Shown: in pieces, positions 9,412 to 17,249 of the stretch
Layout of the letters: every line of letters starts with the position of its first letter
Position numbering within the stretch: the stretch's first letter is position 1
NCBI RefSeq assembly: GCF_022213065.1
Contig: NZ_JAKLJA010000051.1
Coordinates: 1-41,261, forward strand
Length of the DNA stretch: 41,261 bases
Direction: 5' to 3'
Origin: Paraburkholderia tagetis
GTDB lineage: Bacteria > Pseudomonadota > Gammaproteobacteria > Burkholderiales > Burkholderiaceae
Notes under the pieces: generated by a model
Told to the model about the DNA's origin: nothing
The model's input: the letters and a program-made list of their open reading frames with translations, nothing else
Database searches by the model: none
Position numbers and translations under genes: made by a program

Positions 9412-10029
9412 TCAGGGCGACAGGCTACGCAGTACCAGGCTGGATAGCTGCGCAGGCGCGACGTCGGTGGTATCGCGGTTGTACTGAAGCAGCAACGGGT
9501 TGAGGTAGGGGCGCAGCACCAGATAGATCGCCGTCGCGGTTTCGTCCAGTGGCGTCTTGCGCTCGAAGTCACCGCTTTGCCGGCCTGCCTGCAAAACCTC
9601 CTGGAGCAGCTTCTGAACACGTGCTTCATAGGCTTGCACGGCCTGCCAGTTTTCCGTGGCGGCCGATGCTGCGATGTCGTAAAGCTTGCGGTCCCGGAAA
9701 AAGAGCCGAAGGCTTGCGTCGGTAAAGACCTTGAACATCCGTCGCAACTTCTCCTGCGGCAGGTCGGTCTCCGCGACGGCGGTCCTGACCTCGCTTTCGA
9801 TCTCGCGCAGGCAGTTCGCGCAGATCATCTCCCCAATGGCCTGCTTGGATTCGAAGAACTTGTAGATGTAGGCCTTGGAAAACCCGATCGCCTTGGCGAG
9901 GTCCGAGACCGTGGTTTTATCGTATCCATACCGGCTGAAGTGCTCGGTGGCCGCCGCAACGATCTGGTCCCGCACTTCGTGATCAGCCGGGCCGCGCGCG
10001 GAAACGGAAGGAGTAGTGGTGTTTTTCAT
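9412..10029 (-). CDS. TetR family repressor of the RND efflux genes
   Basis: This regulator of about 205 residues has an N-terminal helix-turn-helix (YGYDKTTVSDLAKAIGFSKAYIYKFFESK) and an all-helical C-terminal ligand domain. I chose the ATG at 10029 because the inferred -10 element TAATAT inside the operator leaves a reasonable leader. An in-frame ATG at 10047 would add six residues. The gene sits between the adaptor-permease pair and the divergent channel gene. Near-identical palindromes lie on both sides of it. By context it represses both efflux transcripts and itself until a pump substrate binds. Confidence 0.92.
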   Translation of the reverse strand: MKNTTTPSVSARGPADHEVRDQIVAAATEHFSRYGYDKTTVSDLAKAIGFSKAYIYKFFESKQAIGEMICANCLREIESEVRTAVAETDLPQEKLRRMFKVFTDASLRLFFRDRKLYDIAASAATENWQAVQAYEARVQKLLQEVLQAGRQSGDFERKTPLDETATAIYLVLRPYLNPLLLQYNRDTTDVAPAQLSSLVLRSLSP

Positions 10030-10047
10030 GGGCGTAGCATACAGCAA

Positions 10048-10081
10048 TGGACAACCAGTGACTATTTGGTATATTAGTCAC
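10048..10081. promoter_or_regulatory. tetR/channel divergent promoter with TetR operator
   Basis: A 24-bp palindrome at 10058-10081 has half-sites GTGACTA and TAGTCAC with 10 bp between. On the plus strand TGGACA (10048-10053) and TATATT (10070-10075) give a promoter with 16-bp spacing towards the outer-membrane channel gene. On the minus strand TAATAT overlaps the same bases and could serve tetR. The operator covers the -10 of both. Confidence 0.75.
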
Positions 10082-10104
10082 AACAGGAACTCGCGAAGAC
10101 ACCC

Positions 10105-11565
10105 ATGCTACCTAAACACCTCCTTGCCGCGGTCATTGCCGCAAGCCTCTCGGCGGGCTGCGCTGTGGGCCCCGACTATGTCCGGCCCGATGTCGCCATG
10201 CCGGACCATTTCCAGGGCCAGGCCGCGGTAGACCACCGGCACGCGGCGGCGAGTGCCGACCTGGTCACGTGGTGGACGGGTTTCGGCGATCCGCAACTCA
10301 CACGATTCGTCATGCTCGCCCAGGAACAGAACCTGGACCTCGCGCAGGCCGCCGCGCGCGTCTCACAGGCGCGCGCAGGACTCGGGGCGGCGAATGCCGC
10401 TCTGCTGCCGTCCGGCAATGTCAGCGGCCAGGCGGCCCGGGTCTACCAGTCGGTTGAAACGCCGCTGGGACGCGTCCTGAATTCAACGCCCGGTTTCGAT
10501 CGCTACGGTAACGACTACGAGGCCAATTTCAGCGCGAGCTGGGAACTGGACGTGTTTGGCGGCCTGCGTCGCGGGCGGGAAGCGGCACTTGCCGACTATC
10601 AGGCTTCAGAGGCCGGCGAGGTGGCGACGCGCCTGGCTGTGGCAGCACAGACCGCCGACATCTACATCACCATTCGTGGATTGCAGGCTCGTCTGCAGGT
10701 GGCCCGCAAGCAGTTGCAGACGCAGCAGGAGCTGCTTTCGACCATCAACCTTCTCTACGGCAAAGGACTGGCGGCGGACCTTCAGGTGAGCCAGGCTGAA
10801 GGCGCGCTGGCCCAGGTGCAGGCATCCATCCCGGTCCTGGAAGCAGGGCTGGACGCGGCGTTGAACTCGCTGGATGTGATGCTGGGTTCACAGCCCGGCA
10901 CGCATCGGGCGGAATTGCTCGAGGGCGGTGTCATCCCGACCGCCCCGCGAATCGCAGGTACCGGATCGCCGGGCGAGTTGCTCAGGCGTCGGCCCGACCT
11001 GATCGTGGCCGAGCGTCGCCTTGCTGCATCGAACGCGCGCATCGGCGCGGCGATCGCAGAGTATTACCCAAAGGTGTCGCTCAGCGGATTGATCGGCAGT
11101 GCCACCTCGGTGGCCAGCGGCAACCTGTTCAGTACCGGCGCCAGTCAGGCTGCCGGCGTGCTGGGCGTGCGCTGGCGTCTGTTCGATTTCGGTCGCATCA
11201 ATGCGCAGATCAATGAGGCCAAAGGTCAGGATGCCGAAATGCTGGCGGCGTACCGGCTCGCCGCGCTGCATGCTACCGAGGACGTCGAAAACGCGTTCTC
11301 GGCCCTCGTCAAGCGCGAGGAGCAGGCTACCGCCCTTGCAAGCGGAGTGAACTCGCTCGGCAGAGCACGCGCTGCGTCGTTTGCGGCATACCAGACAGGC
11401 GCCGTCAGTCTGATCGAGGTCCTGCAGGCCGATGAAAACTTGCTGCGCATGTCGGATGAGCGAGTCCAGGCGCAAACCGAATCGGCACGCGCGGCGGTTG
11501 CCGCGTTCAAGGCGCTGGGTGGCGGCTGGCAACCTGGCGAATCCGGGGCGCTCGCCAGCCGATAG
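10105..11565 (+). CDS. RND efflux outer-membrane channel (OprM/NodT family)
   Basis: This 486-residue outer-membrane lipoprotein has a signal ending SAGC followed by AVGPDYVRPDV, the typical start of NodT/OprM channels. Two repeats of the TolC-like fold follow, including the motif RRRPDLIVAERRLAASNARIG. It completes the tripartite pump with the adaptor and permease encoded divergently across tetR. The promoter upstream overlaps the 10058-10081 operator, so it should be expressed together with the pump. Confidence 0.94.
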   Translation: MLPKHLLAAVIAASLSAGCAVGPDYVRPDVAMPDHFQGQAAVDHRHAAASADLVTWWTGFGDPQLTRFVMLAQEQNLDLAQAAARVSQARAGLGAANAALLPSGNVSGQAARVYQSVETPLGRVLNSTPGFDRYGNDYEANFSASWELDVFGGLRRGREAALADYQASEAGEVATRLAVAAQTADIYITIRGLQARLQVARKQLQTQQELLSTINLLYGKGLAADLQVSQAEGALAQVQASIPVLEAGLDAALNSLDVMLGSQPGTHRAELLEGGVIPTAPRIAGTGSPGELLRRRPDLIVAERRLAASNARIGAAIAEYYPKVSLSGLIGSATSVASGNLFSTGASQAAGVLGVRWRLFDFGRINAQINEAKGQDAEMLAAYRLAALHATEDVENAFSALVKREEQATALASGVNSLGRARAASFAAYQTGAVSLIEVLQADENLLRMSDERVQAQTESARAAVAAFKALGGGWQPGESGALASR

Positions 11566-11588
11566 CGATGAAACCTGTGCGTTGAAAA

Positions 11589-12488
11589 GTGACTGCGCGC
11601 TTCATCGAGTCGATGCATGAGATTGCCGAAGGCGACGGCGACATGACGCGGCGCCTTCCTCTCACGAGCCGCGACGAAGTCGGACAACTGGCGAATCAGT
11701 TCAACGCCTTCGTCGACAAGCTGCATGGTGTGCTGCTGAAGGTCATGGCCAGCAGCAGCCACCTCGAACTGGCCGCTAGTGAAGTGTCAGCCGGCAATCT
11801 CGACCTGTCGTCCAGAACCGAGCAGCAGGCCGCGTCAATCGAGCAAACGGCCGCGAGCATGGGAGAACTCGCCGGGACGGTGCGCGGCACGGCCGATCGG
11901 GCGATGAACGCCAATGCGGTCGCTGCCAGCGCTGTCGAGGCCGCACGGCGCGGCAACGACGCGGTGGCGAGCGCGGCGAAAACGATGAACGTCGCAGTCG
12001 AACAATCAGCACGCATTGTCGGCATCGTCGCCATGATCGAAGGAATCGCATTTCAGACCAACATCCTTGCGTTGAATGCCGCTGTCGAATCGGCGCGGGC
12101 GGGCGAAAGTGGCCGAGGATTTTCCGTCGTCGCCGCTGAGGTCCGCAACCTTGCGCAGCGGTCGACCGGCGCGGCCAAGGAGATCAAGTCGCTGCTGGAA
12201 GCTTCTGTTCTAAATGTCCAGGCGGGCGCCGAGCAGGTCAACCTGGCCGGCGAAACAATTTCTGAGCTTACGGAGGCCATTTCCAATGTCGCGATCATTA
12301 CAGGCGAAATAGCCCATTGCGCACGCGAGCAAAGTCGCGCGATTGGCGAAGTTAACCAGGCGGTTTCGTTGATGGATCAGTCGACCCAGCAGAATGCGGC
12401 GCTGGTCGAACAACTCGCGGCCGCGTCAGAATCGCTTGGCACGCAAGGCCGCGATCTAAACGCCACGGTGGGCTTCTTCAAGCTCTAG
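11589..12488 (+). CDS. 5'-truncated methyl-accepting chemotaxis protein
   Basis: This 299-codon frame begins (GTG) inside a HAMP domain, as seen from IAEGDGDMTRRLPLTSRDEVGQLANQFN. It continues through a complete MCP signalling coiled coil with the conserved tip IAFQTNILALNAAVESARAGE. Normal receptors of this type have an N-terminal transmembrane helix, a periplasmic sensor and a second helix; all are absent. Nothing recognisable from them lies in the 23 bases between it and the channel gene. The product, if made, would be soluble. It is most likely a remnant left by a deletion or insertion event. A functional cytoplasmic receptor is possible but less likely, because the HAMP domain is itself cut. 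Confidence 0.8.
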   Translation: MTARFIESMHEIAEGDGDMTRRLPLTSRDEVGQLANQFNAFVDKLHGVLLKVMASSSHLELAASEVSAGNLDLSSRTEQQAASIEQTAASMGELAGTVRGTADRAMNANAVAASAVEAARRGNDAVASAAKTMNVAVEQSARIVGIVAMIEGIAFQTNILALNAAVESARAGESGRGFSVVAAEVRNLAQRSTGAAKEIKSLLEASVLNVQAGAEQVNLAGETISELTEAISNVAIITGEIAHCAREQSRAIGEVNQAVSLMDQSTQQNAALVEQLAAASESLGTQGRDLNATVGFFKL

Positions 12489-12506
12489 AAAGTGGATCGT
12501 GTTTGG

Positions 12507-12548
12507 CCGACTTGCGCGGGGGCCTAACAAGGCGCGGGCGCAAGTCGG
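12507..12548. terminator. Possible bidirectional hairpin
   Basis: An 11-bp perfect stem, CCGACTTGCGC with GCGCAAGTCGG, encloses a 20-base loop between two convergent genes (the truncated MCP and the MFS transporter). There is no following T-run, so it is at best a weak or factor-assisted terminator. Confidence 0.4.
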
Positions 12549-12634
12549 TGAACTCGCACGTGGCGTGCAGCAGGTGACTTTCCGGAAAATTCCCTGCTCA
12601 CGGAACCAGGCGTTGCCGGGACCTCCCGCTGCGG

Positions 12635-14014
12635 CTAGTGTGAAAACCCGGAGGCCGTTTCGCTGAGGCTCTTGCCCTTGGTTTCGGGGGCCAGCCATTG
12701 CGACACGCCAGCACCGACAGCGGCAATGCCGGCGGCGATGAGTATGGTCACCGAGGGGCCGAGATTGGTGATGGACCAGGGCATCAGGAACGTACCGAGG
12801 CCCGCGCCGATCCGGCTGAAGGCGGCGGCGAAGCCCGTCCCGATCCCGCGGATCTCGGTCGGGAATACCTCGCCCGGGTAGATGCAGGTCAGCGTGCCGC
12901 AGCCTGCGTTGAAGAACGAAAATGCGAGGAACAGGCCCAGCACGACTGCCCCAGGCGCATCCGTCCACACGCCGAGAATCACCAGAATCACGGTGATGAT
13001 CCACTGCGGCGGTACGGTCAGCACGCGGCGGCCGGCCTTGTCGATCAGCAAAACCGTGGCGACACTTCCGGCCAACGCAACCGCAGACAGCCCGACCCCG
13101 CCGGCGAGCCCGCCACCAAGGCCGAACTTCTGCAGCACACTGTCGGCGAATGTGGCGATCGCGAAGTACGGCGTGACCACGCAGAAAAAGAACAGCGACA
13201 CGAACAGCGTGACCCGCCAATACTGACGGGAGAACAGCATCCGGAAGCCGCCACCCGAGTGGGCGACTTCGCGCTCCATGTCGGCCATGTCGGAGGCGCT
13301 TTCCATATACCGATGAGCGATGGAGCGGGCCTGGTTGACACGATTCTTGCTCCACAGCCAGCGAGGCGACTCGGGCATGCCAATCCGGCCGAGGAACAAC
13401 GCCATAGCGATAAAGGTGCTGGTGCCGAGGATGTTGCGCCAGCCGAGGTCCGTGTACCGGTCCAGAAGGTAGCCCACGACGAAAGCGAACATGAAGCCGG
13501 CATACCAGGCGATGAGGGTCAACCCCATGAGTCGTCCGCGGATACGGGCTGGAGAGAATTCCGATAGCAGCGGCCAACCAACCGAGTATTCTGCGCCGAT
13601 CGCGATGCCCATAAGCAGTCGCACCACGAACAGTTGCAGCGGTAAGGAGATGAATAACTGCGTGGATCCGACGAAGAACTGCATGACCGACGCGATTACG
13701 AACAGCCCCATGTCGAGAATGAAAAGCGGTTTGCGGCCGAACTTGTCGCCAGCCCACCCGCCCAGCGGCGATCCGATGAGGATGCCGAACAGCGCGCCAG
13801 CCGCGATCAGACCCTCCCAGACCGTCGATATGCCGAGTTCGGCGGTCATCTTGCTGGACACCGGGCCAACGATGCCAAGGATATAGCCGTCCAGGAACGT
13901 GCCGCCGGTAAGAACAATGATCATTCTTATCATGAAGCGTCGTTTGAACGCGGAGGATGTTTTATCCCCAAAAGCTGCTGCTGAAACTGCAGCTTCCTTT
14001 TCTAATGAGGTCAT
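12635..14014 (-). CDS. MFS transporter, sugar-porter-like
   Basis: This 459-residue protein has twelve predicted membrane helices. Major facilitator signatures include DKFGRKPLF in loop 2-3, PESPRWL at the end of the first half and LIDKAGRR in loop 8-9. PESPRWL is typical of the sugar porter family and relatives that carry sugars or aromatic acids. The start is set by AAGGAG before the ATG at 14014; the frame continues 100 codons upstream without coding character. The substrate is unknown. The gene is convergent with the MCP remnant and divergent from the ABC transporter region. Confidence 0.9.
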   Translation of the reverse strand: MTSLEKEAAVSAAAFGDKTSSAFKRRFMIRMIIVLTGGTFLDGYILGIVGPVSSKMTAELGISTVWEGLIAAGALFGILIGSPLGGWAGDKFGRKPLFILDMGLFVIASVMQFFVGSTQLFISLPLQLFVVRLLMGIAIGAEYSVGWPLLSEFSPARIRGRLMGLTLIAWYAGFMFAFVVGYLLDRYTDLGWRNILGTSTFIAMALFLGRIGMPESPRWLWSKNRVNQARSIAHRYMESASDMADMEREVAHSGGGFRMLFSRQYWRVTLFVSLFFFCVVTPYFAIATFADSVLQKFGLGGGLAGGVGLSAVALAGSVATVLLIDKAGRRVLTVPPQWIITVILVILGVWTDAPGAVVLGLFLAFSFFNAGCGTLTCIYPGEVFPTEIRGIGTGFAAAFSRIGAGLGTFLMPWSITNLGPSVTILIAAGIAAVGAGVSQWLAPETKGKSLSETASGFSH

Positions 14015-14424
14015 GCGTGTCTCCTTATTGCGGGATGCATCAGATAGCCGGGATGCCGCACTAGCCCGGCTCCGGCTACCGTCACAACGGGGGTAATTAC
14101 CCGATTCCTGAAGAATGGCGGTGGGCGGTCGTGCATTGATCACGCGCGCTACTCGGTCTTGATGGCGCTGGTGAATGCTTTGAGCCGACATAGTGTTGCG
14201 AAGGCGGACGACTTGAGAAGCCAGTCGCGTGACACCAGGCGATGCTATTTCAGTTAAGTCTATTGCGCTGCCCGAAATCGCGCTGCCAATTTCGCGCCAC
14301 GAATCTGCCTGCAAGCGACGCTAACACGAATTCACGCGTAACTTCATCTCGAGGGAGATCTGTCACTGTTCAATGTGCGGGGGGCGTGAAGCACAGGTGG
14401 GTCGGAACGTCTCGCGCGTACGGC

Positions 14425-14625
14425 GGTTTGGCCGTGGTGAACCTTGGCCTCGAGACGAAAGCAAAACCGGTTTTCGCATTCCTGAAGAAGTTTGAATGGA
14501 AGCCGGGCGAAATCGACAGCGTGATGCTTGCGATCCAGAACGGCACAAAGCCCGATGCAGCCGCCGACGCGTGGATCGCCTCACATCCAGACCGCGTGAA
14601 ACGTCGTGTCGCAATAACACAATAG
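14425..14625 (+). pseudogene. Remnant of a quaternary-amine ABC transporter binding protein (OpuAC/ProX type)
   Basis: The last 60 or so codons of this frame read like the C-terminus of an OpuAC-type betaine/choline binding protein: ETKAKPVFAFLKKFEWKPGE, then IDSVMLAIQNG, then AADAWIASHPDRVKR. The bases before about 14425 give no recognisable continuation in any frame, and no start or signal peptide is present. The remnant lies about 100 bp before proV, where a binding-protein gene would be expected. I read it as the surviving 3' end of a deleted gene. Confidence 0.72.
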
Positions 14626-14723
14626 GCGGTCGCAATTGACCGATAACTCATGGTTTTTGTTGGGTGAACATGTCGAGAACGAACTGAATCACGTAAATAT
14701 CAGTGCACGAGGAGACGGAGCCG

Positions 14724-15878
14724 ATGCATTCCCCAAAGGTCATAGTCAAAGGTCTTTGCAAGGTATTTGGAAACAATCCACCGCAGGCGCTTCGCATGCT
14801 TGCTGCTGGGGCTACGAAGGATGATGTGCTCAAGCGCACGGGCCAGGTCGTCGGCGTTCACAATGTCTCGTTCGACGTGAACGAGGGCGAAATATTCGTG
14901 CTAATGGGCCTTTCGGGCTCGGGCAAGTCCACACTCATCCGGCTCGTGAACCGGCTCGTCGAGCCGTCTGCGGGCCAGGTGCTGATTGATGGCCGCGACG
15001 TGGTAACGGCGCGACGCTCGGAGCTTACGGCGCTGCGCCGCAAGAATATGAGCATGGTGTTTCAGTCGTTCGCGCTGATGCCACAGCGCACTGTGCTGTC
15101 GAACGCTGCATTCGGTCTCGAAGTCGCCGGTATGAGCAGGAAAGAGCGCGAGCGCCGGGCGATGGAAGTGCTCGAGCAGGTCGGCCTCGCGCCGTTCGCG
15201 CAGAAATTGCCAAGCGAGCTCTCAGGCGGGATGCAACAGCGCGTGGGCCTTGCCCGCGCGCTCGCCGTGAATCCATCGCTGCTGATCATGGACGAGGCAT
15301 TTTCCGCGCTCGATCCGCTCAAGCGCAAGGAAATGCAGGATGTGCTGCTGGAACTGCAAAGGGAGCACCGGCGCACGATCATGTTCGTCTCGCATGATCT
15401 TGAGGAGGCGCTGCGTATTGGCAGTCGCATTGCGATCATGGAAGGCGGCCGTCTGGTCCAGGTGGGTACGCCGCAGGAGATCATCGCCAATCCAGCGGAC
15501 GACTATGTGCGCGCATTCTTCCACGGCGTTGACACGAGCCGCTACTTGACGGCCCGGGATCTGATGCAGACCGATGCCGTGCCATTGGTCTCGAAGGCCG
15601 ACACGACGAACGGCAGATCGCAATTCAATGGAAATGCCGACTATGCGTTCGTGTTCGACGGCAGCCGCAAGATCTGTGGCGTCGTCAGGCGCGACATGCC
15701 GGCTATGCAACCCGTCGAAAGCATCCGGCACGACGCGCCGCTCGAACACGTCATCACGCGTGTCGTCGCGAGCCCGAATGCACTCCCCGTCGTCGATGAC
15801 AGCGGGTCCTACTGTGGCTCGGTCGACCGCGCCATTGTCCTTAAAGCCATTACCCGCTCGCGAGGCGCTCATGTCTGA
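14724..15878 (+). CDS. proV: Glycine betaine/proline-type ABC transporter ATPase
   Basis: This 384-residue ATPase has Walker A GLSGSGKST, a Q-loop (MVFQSFALMPQRTV), signature LSGGMQQR, Walker B LLIMDEAFSALD and an H-loop (FVSHDLEEAL). A C-terminal CBS-like region (about residues 280-380) follows, as in ProV/OpuAA proteins, where it senses ionic strength or nucleotides. I chose the ATG at 14724, preceded by AGGAGACGGAG, rather than a GTG at 14703. The N-terminal extension with the QALRML segment is typical of ProV. It energises uptake of compatible solutes or quaternary amines with ProW. Confidence 0.93.
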   Translation: MHSPKVIVKGLCKVFGNNPPQALRMLAAGATKDDVLKRTGQVVGVHNVSFDVNEGEIFVLMGLSGSGKSTLIRLVNRLVEPSAGQVLIDGRDVVTARRSELTALRRKNMSMVFQSFALMPQRTVLSNAAFGLEVAGMSRKERERRAMEVLEQVGLAPFAQKLPSELSGGMQQRVGLARALAVNPSLLIMDEAFSALDPLKRKEMQDVLLELQREHRRTIMFVSHDLEEALRIGSRIAIMEGGRLVQVGTPQEIIANPADDYVRAFFHGVDTSRYLTARDLMQTDAVPLVSKADTTNGRSQFNGNADYAFVFDGSRKICGVVRRDMPAMQPVESIRHDAPLEHVITRVVASPNALPVVDDSGSYCGSVDRAIVLKAITRSRGAHV

Positions 15879-16761
15879 ACTCATTCCACTTGGCGCCTGG
15901 GTTGACCAGTCTGTTCACTACCTGCTCGATCACGATGCAAATGCGTTCGACGCGGTCGGCCGTTCAATCGATGGTCTCGCCGGGCTCGTTGAGCATGGGC
16001 TGCAGGCGATTCCCATGTGGCTCATGATGGCGATTTTCATCGGCGTCGGACTGTGGCGCGTCGGCTGGCGTTTTGCGCTCTTCACGACCGCGTCGCTGCT
16101 ACTGATTTTTGCGACCGGTTTCTGGGATCAAACCGTGGTCACGCTCGGTCTCACACTGTCTTCGACGATCATCAGTCTCGTGCTTGGCATTCCGCTTGGC
16201 ATCTGGGCCGCGAAGAGCCGAGTGATCACGACGACCGTTCGCCCGATCCTCGACCTGATGCAGACGATGCCCGCATTCGTCTACCTGATTCCGGCGGCCA
16301 TGCTGTTCGGTCTCGGCCGCGTGCCGGGCATTCTGTCGACGGTGATCTTTGCCATGCCGCCTGCCGTGCGCCTGACGAGCCTTGGCATCCGGCAGGTGAA
16401 CATGGAGATCGTGGAAGCGGGTCAGGCATTCGGCTGCACGCCGTGGCAATTGCTGTACAAGGTTCAGTTCCCGAATGCGCTGCCATCAATCATGCAAGGC
16501 GTTAACCAGACGATCATGATGGCGCTCTCGATGGTGATCATCGCGTCGATGGTCGGCGCTGGCGGCCTCGGTAACGACGTGCTGGCGAGCATTCAGCGCC
16601 TGGATATTGGCCTGGGTTTCGAAAGCGGTCTGTCGGTGGTGCTGCTCGCGATCATTCTGGACCGTATTACTGAAAGCTTCGGCCGCGCGCCCGGCGCCGC
16701 AAAAGCGGCCCGCGTTTCCATGCGCAAGCAGCGTTCAAAAACCTCACCCGTAGGGGCGTGA
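15871..16761 (+). CDS. proW: Glycine betaine/proline-type ABC transporter permease
   Basis: This 296-residue inner-membrane permease overlaps the proV stop by 8 bases, so translation is coupled. It shows the EAA-type ATPase-contact loop (EAGQAFGCTPWQLLYKVQFPNALPSI) and about six or seven membrane helices, as in ProW/OpuAB. The N-terminal part before the first helices is short. The conserved ALSMVIIASMVGAGGLG segment is present. The pair looks intact although the adjacent binding-protein gene is broken, so an unlinked binding protein would be needed for transport. Confidence 0.93.
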   Translation: MSELIPLGAWVDQSVHYLLDHDANAFDAVGRSIDGLAGLVEHGLQAIPMWLMMAIFIGVGLWRVGWRFALFTTASLLLIFATGFWDQTVVTLGLTLSSTIISLVLGIPLGIWAAKSRVITTTVRPILDLMQTMPAFVYLIPAAMLFGLGRVPGILSTVIFAMPPAVRLTSLGIRQVNMEIVEAGQAFGCTPWQLLYKVQFPNALPSIMQGVNQTIMMALSMVIIASMVGAGGLGNDVLASIQRLDIGLGFESGLSVVLLAIILDRITESFGRAPGAAKAARVSMRKQRSKTSPVGA

Positions 16762-16845
16762 CTCCACGTTCGGATTCGCTGGAGTCGACTCGATCCGCGT
16801 TTTGAGCGTCGCGCTTACCGAGCAAACTTTTAAACTGGAGTACTT

Positions 16846-17226
16846 ATGAGTCAATCCAAGCACATTTTTCTGCATCGCAACGCTAATGCGGAAGTCGTCA
16901 TTGACGCGCCGTGGCCGGGAAGTCCACTCAGCGGCAATCTCCATACCGTCACCTTGAACGGGTATGAGTCGCCCGATAAAAAGATGCTTATGGGCATCTG
17001 GGAATCGTCCCCCGGACTCTGGAGCGTCGAGTACAGCGATTGGGAGTACTGCCACTTTCTCGAGGGGCGTTGCGTCCTGACGCCCGAGGGAGGAGATCCC
17101 ATTCATCTTTCTGCTGGGGATGTCTTTGTCATTGAACCGGGATTCAAGGGGACGTGGGAAGTCGTGGAGCGGGTGCGAAAGTACTATGTATTCGCATTGA
17201 GCGACGTCGCGAGCACCGCATCCTGA
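16846..17226 (+). CDS. Cupin domain protein (DUF861 / EutQ-like)
   Basis: This 126-residue single-domain cupin has the two cupin motifs recognisable in SDWEYCHFLEGRCVLTPEGG and LSAGDVFVIEPGFKGTWEVVE. The family is the small cupin_3 group, related to ureidoglycine aminohydrolase and EutQ domains. GGAG lies a few bases before the ATG. It may be co-transcribed with proVW (84-bp gap). A link to metabolism of an imported nitrogenous compound is possible, but the reaction is unknown. Confidence 0.85.
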   Translation: MSQSKHIFLHRNANAEVVIDAPWPGSPLSGNLHTVTLNGYESPDKKMLMGIWESSPGLWSVEYSDWEYCHFLEGRCVLTPEGGDPIHLSAGDVFVIEPGFKGTWEVVERVRKYYVFALSDVASTAS

Positions 17227-17249
17227 CTTGGGCGACCGTCAGGTCGCGC

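Noticed and set aside
12456..13757. 433-codon minus-strand frame over the MFS gene
   Set aside because: It is a same-strand shadow with no coherent helices; the MFS frame has all signatures.
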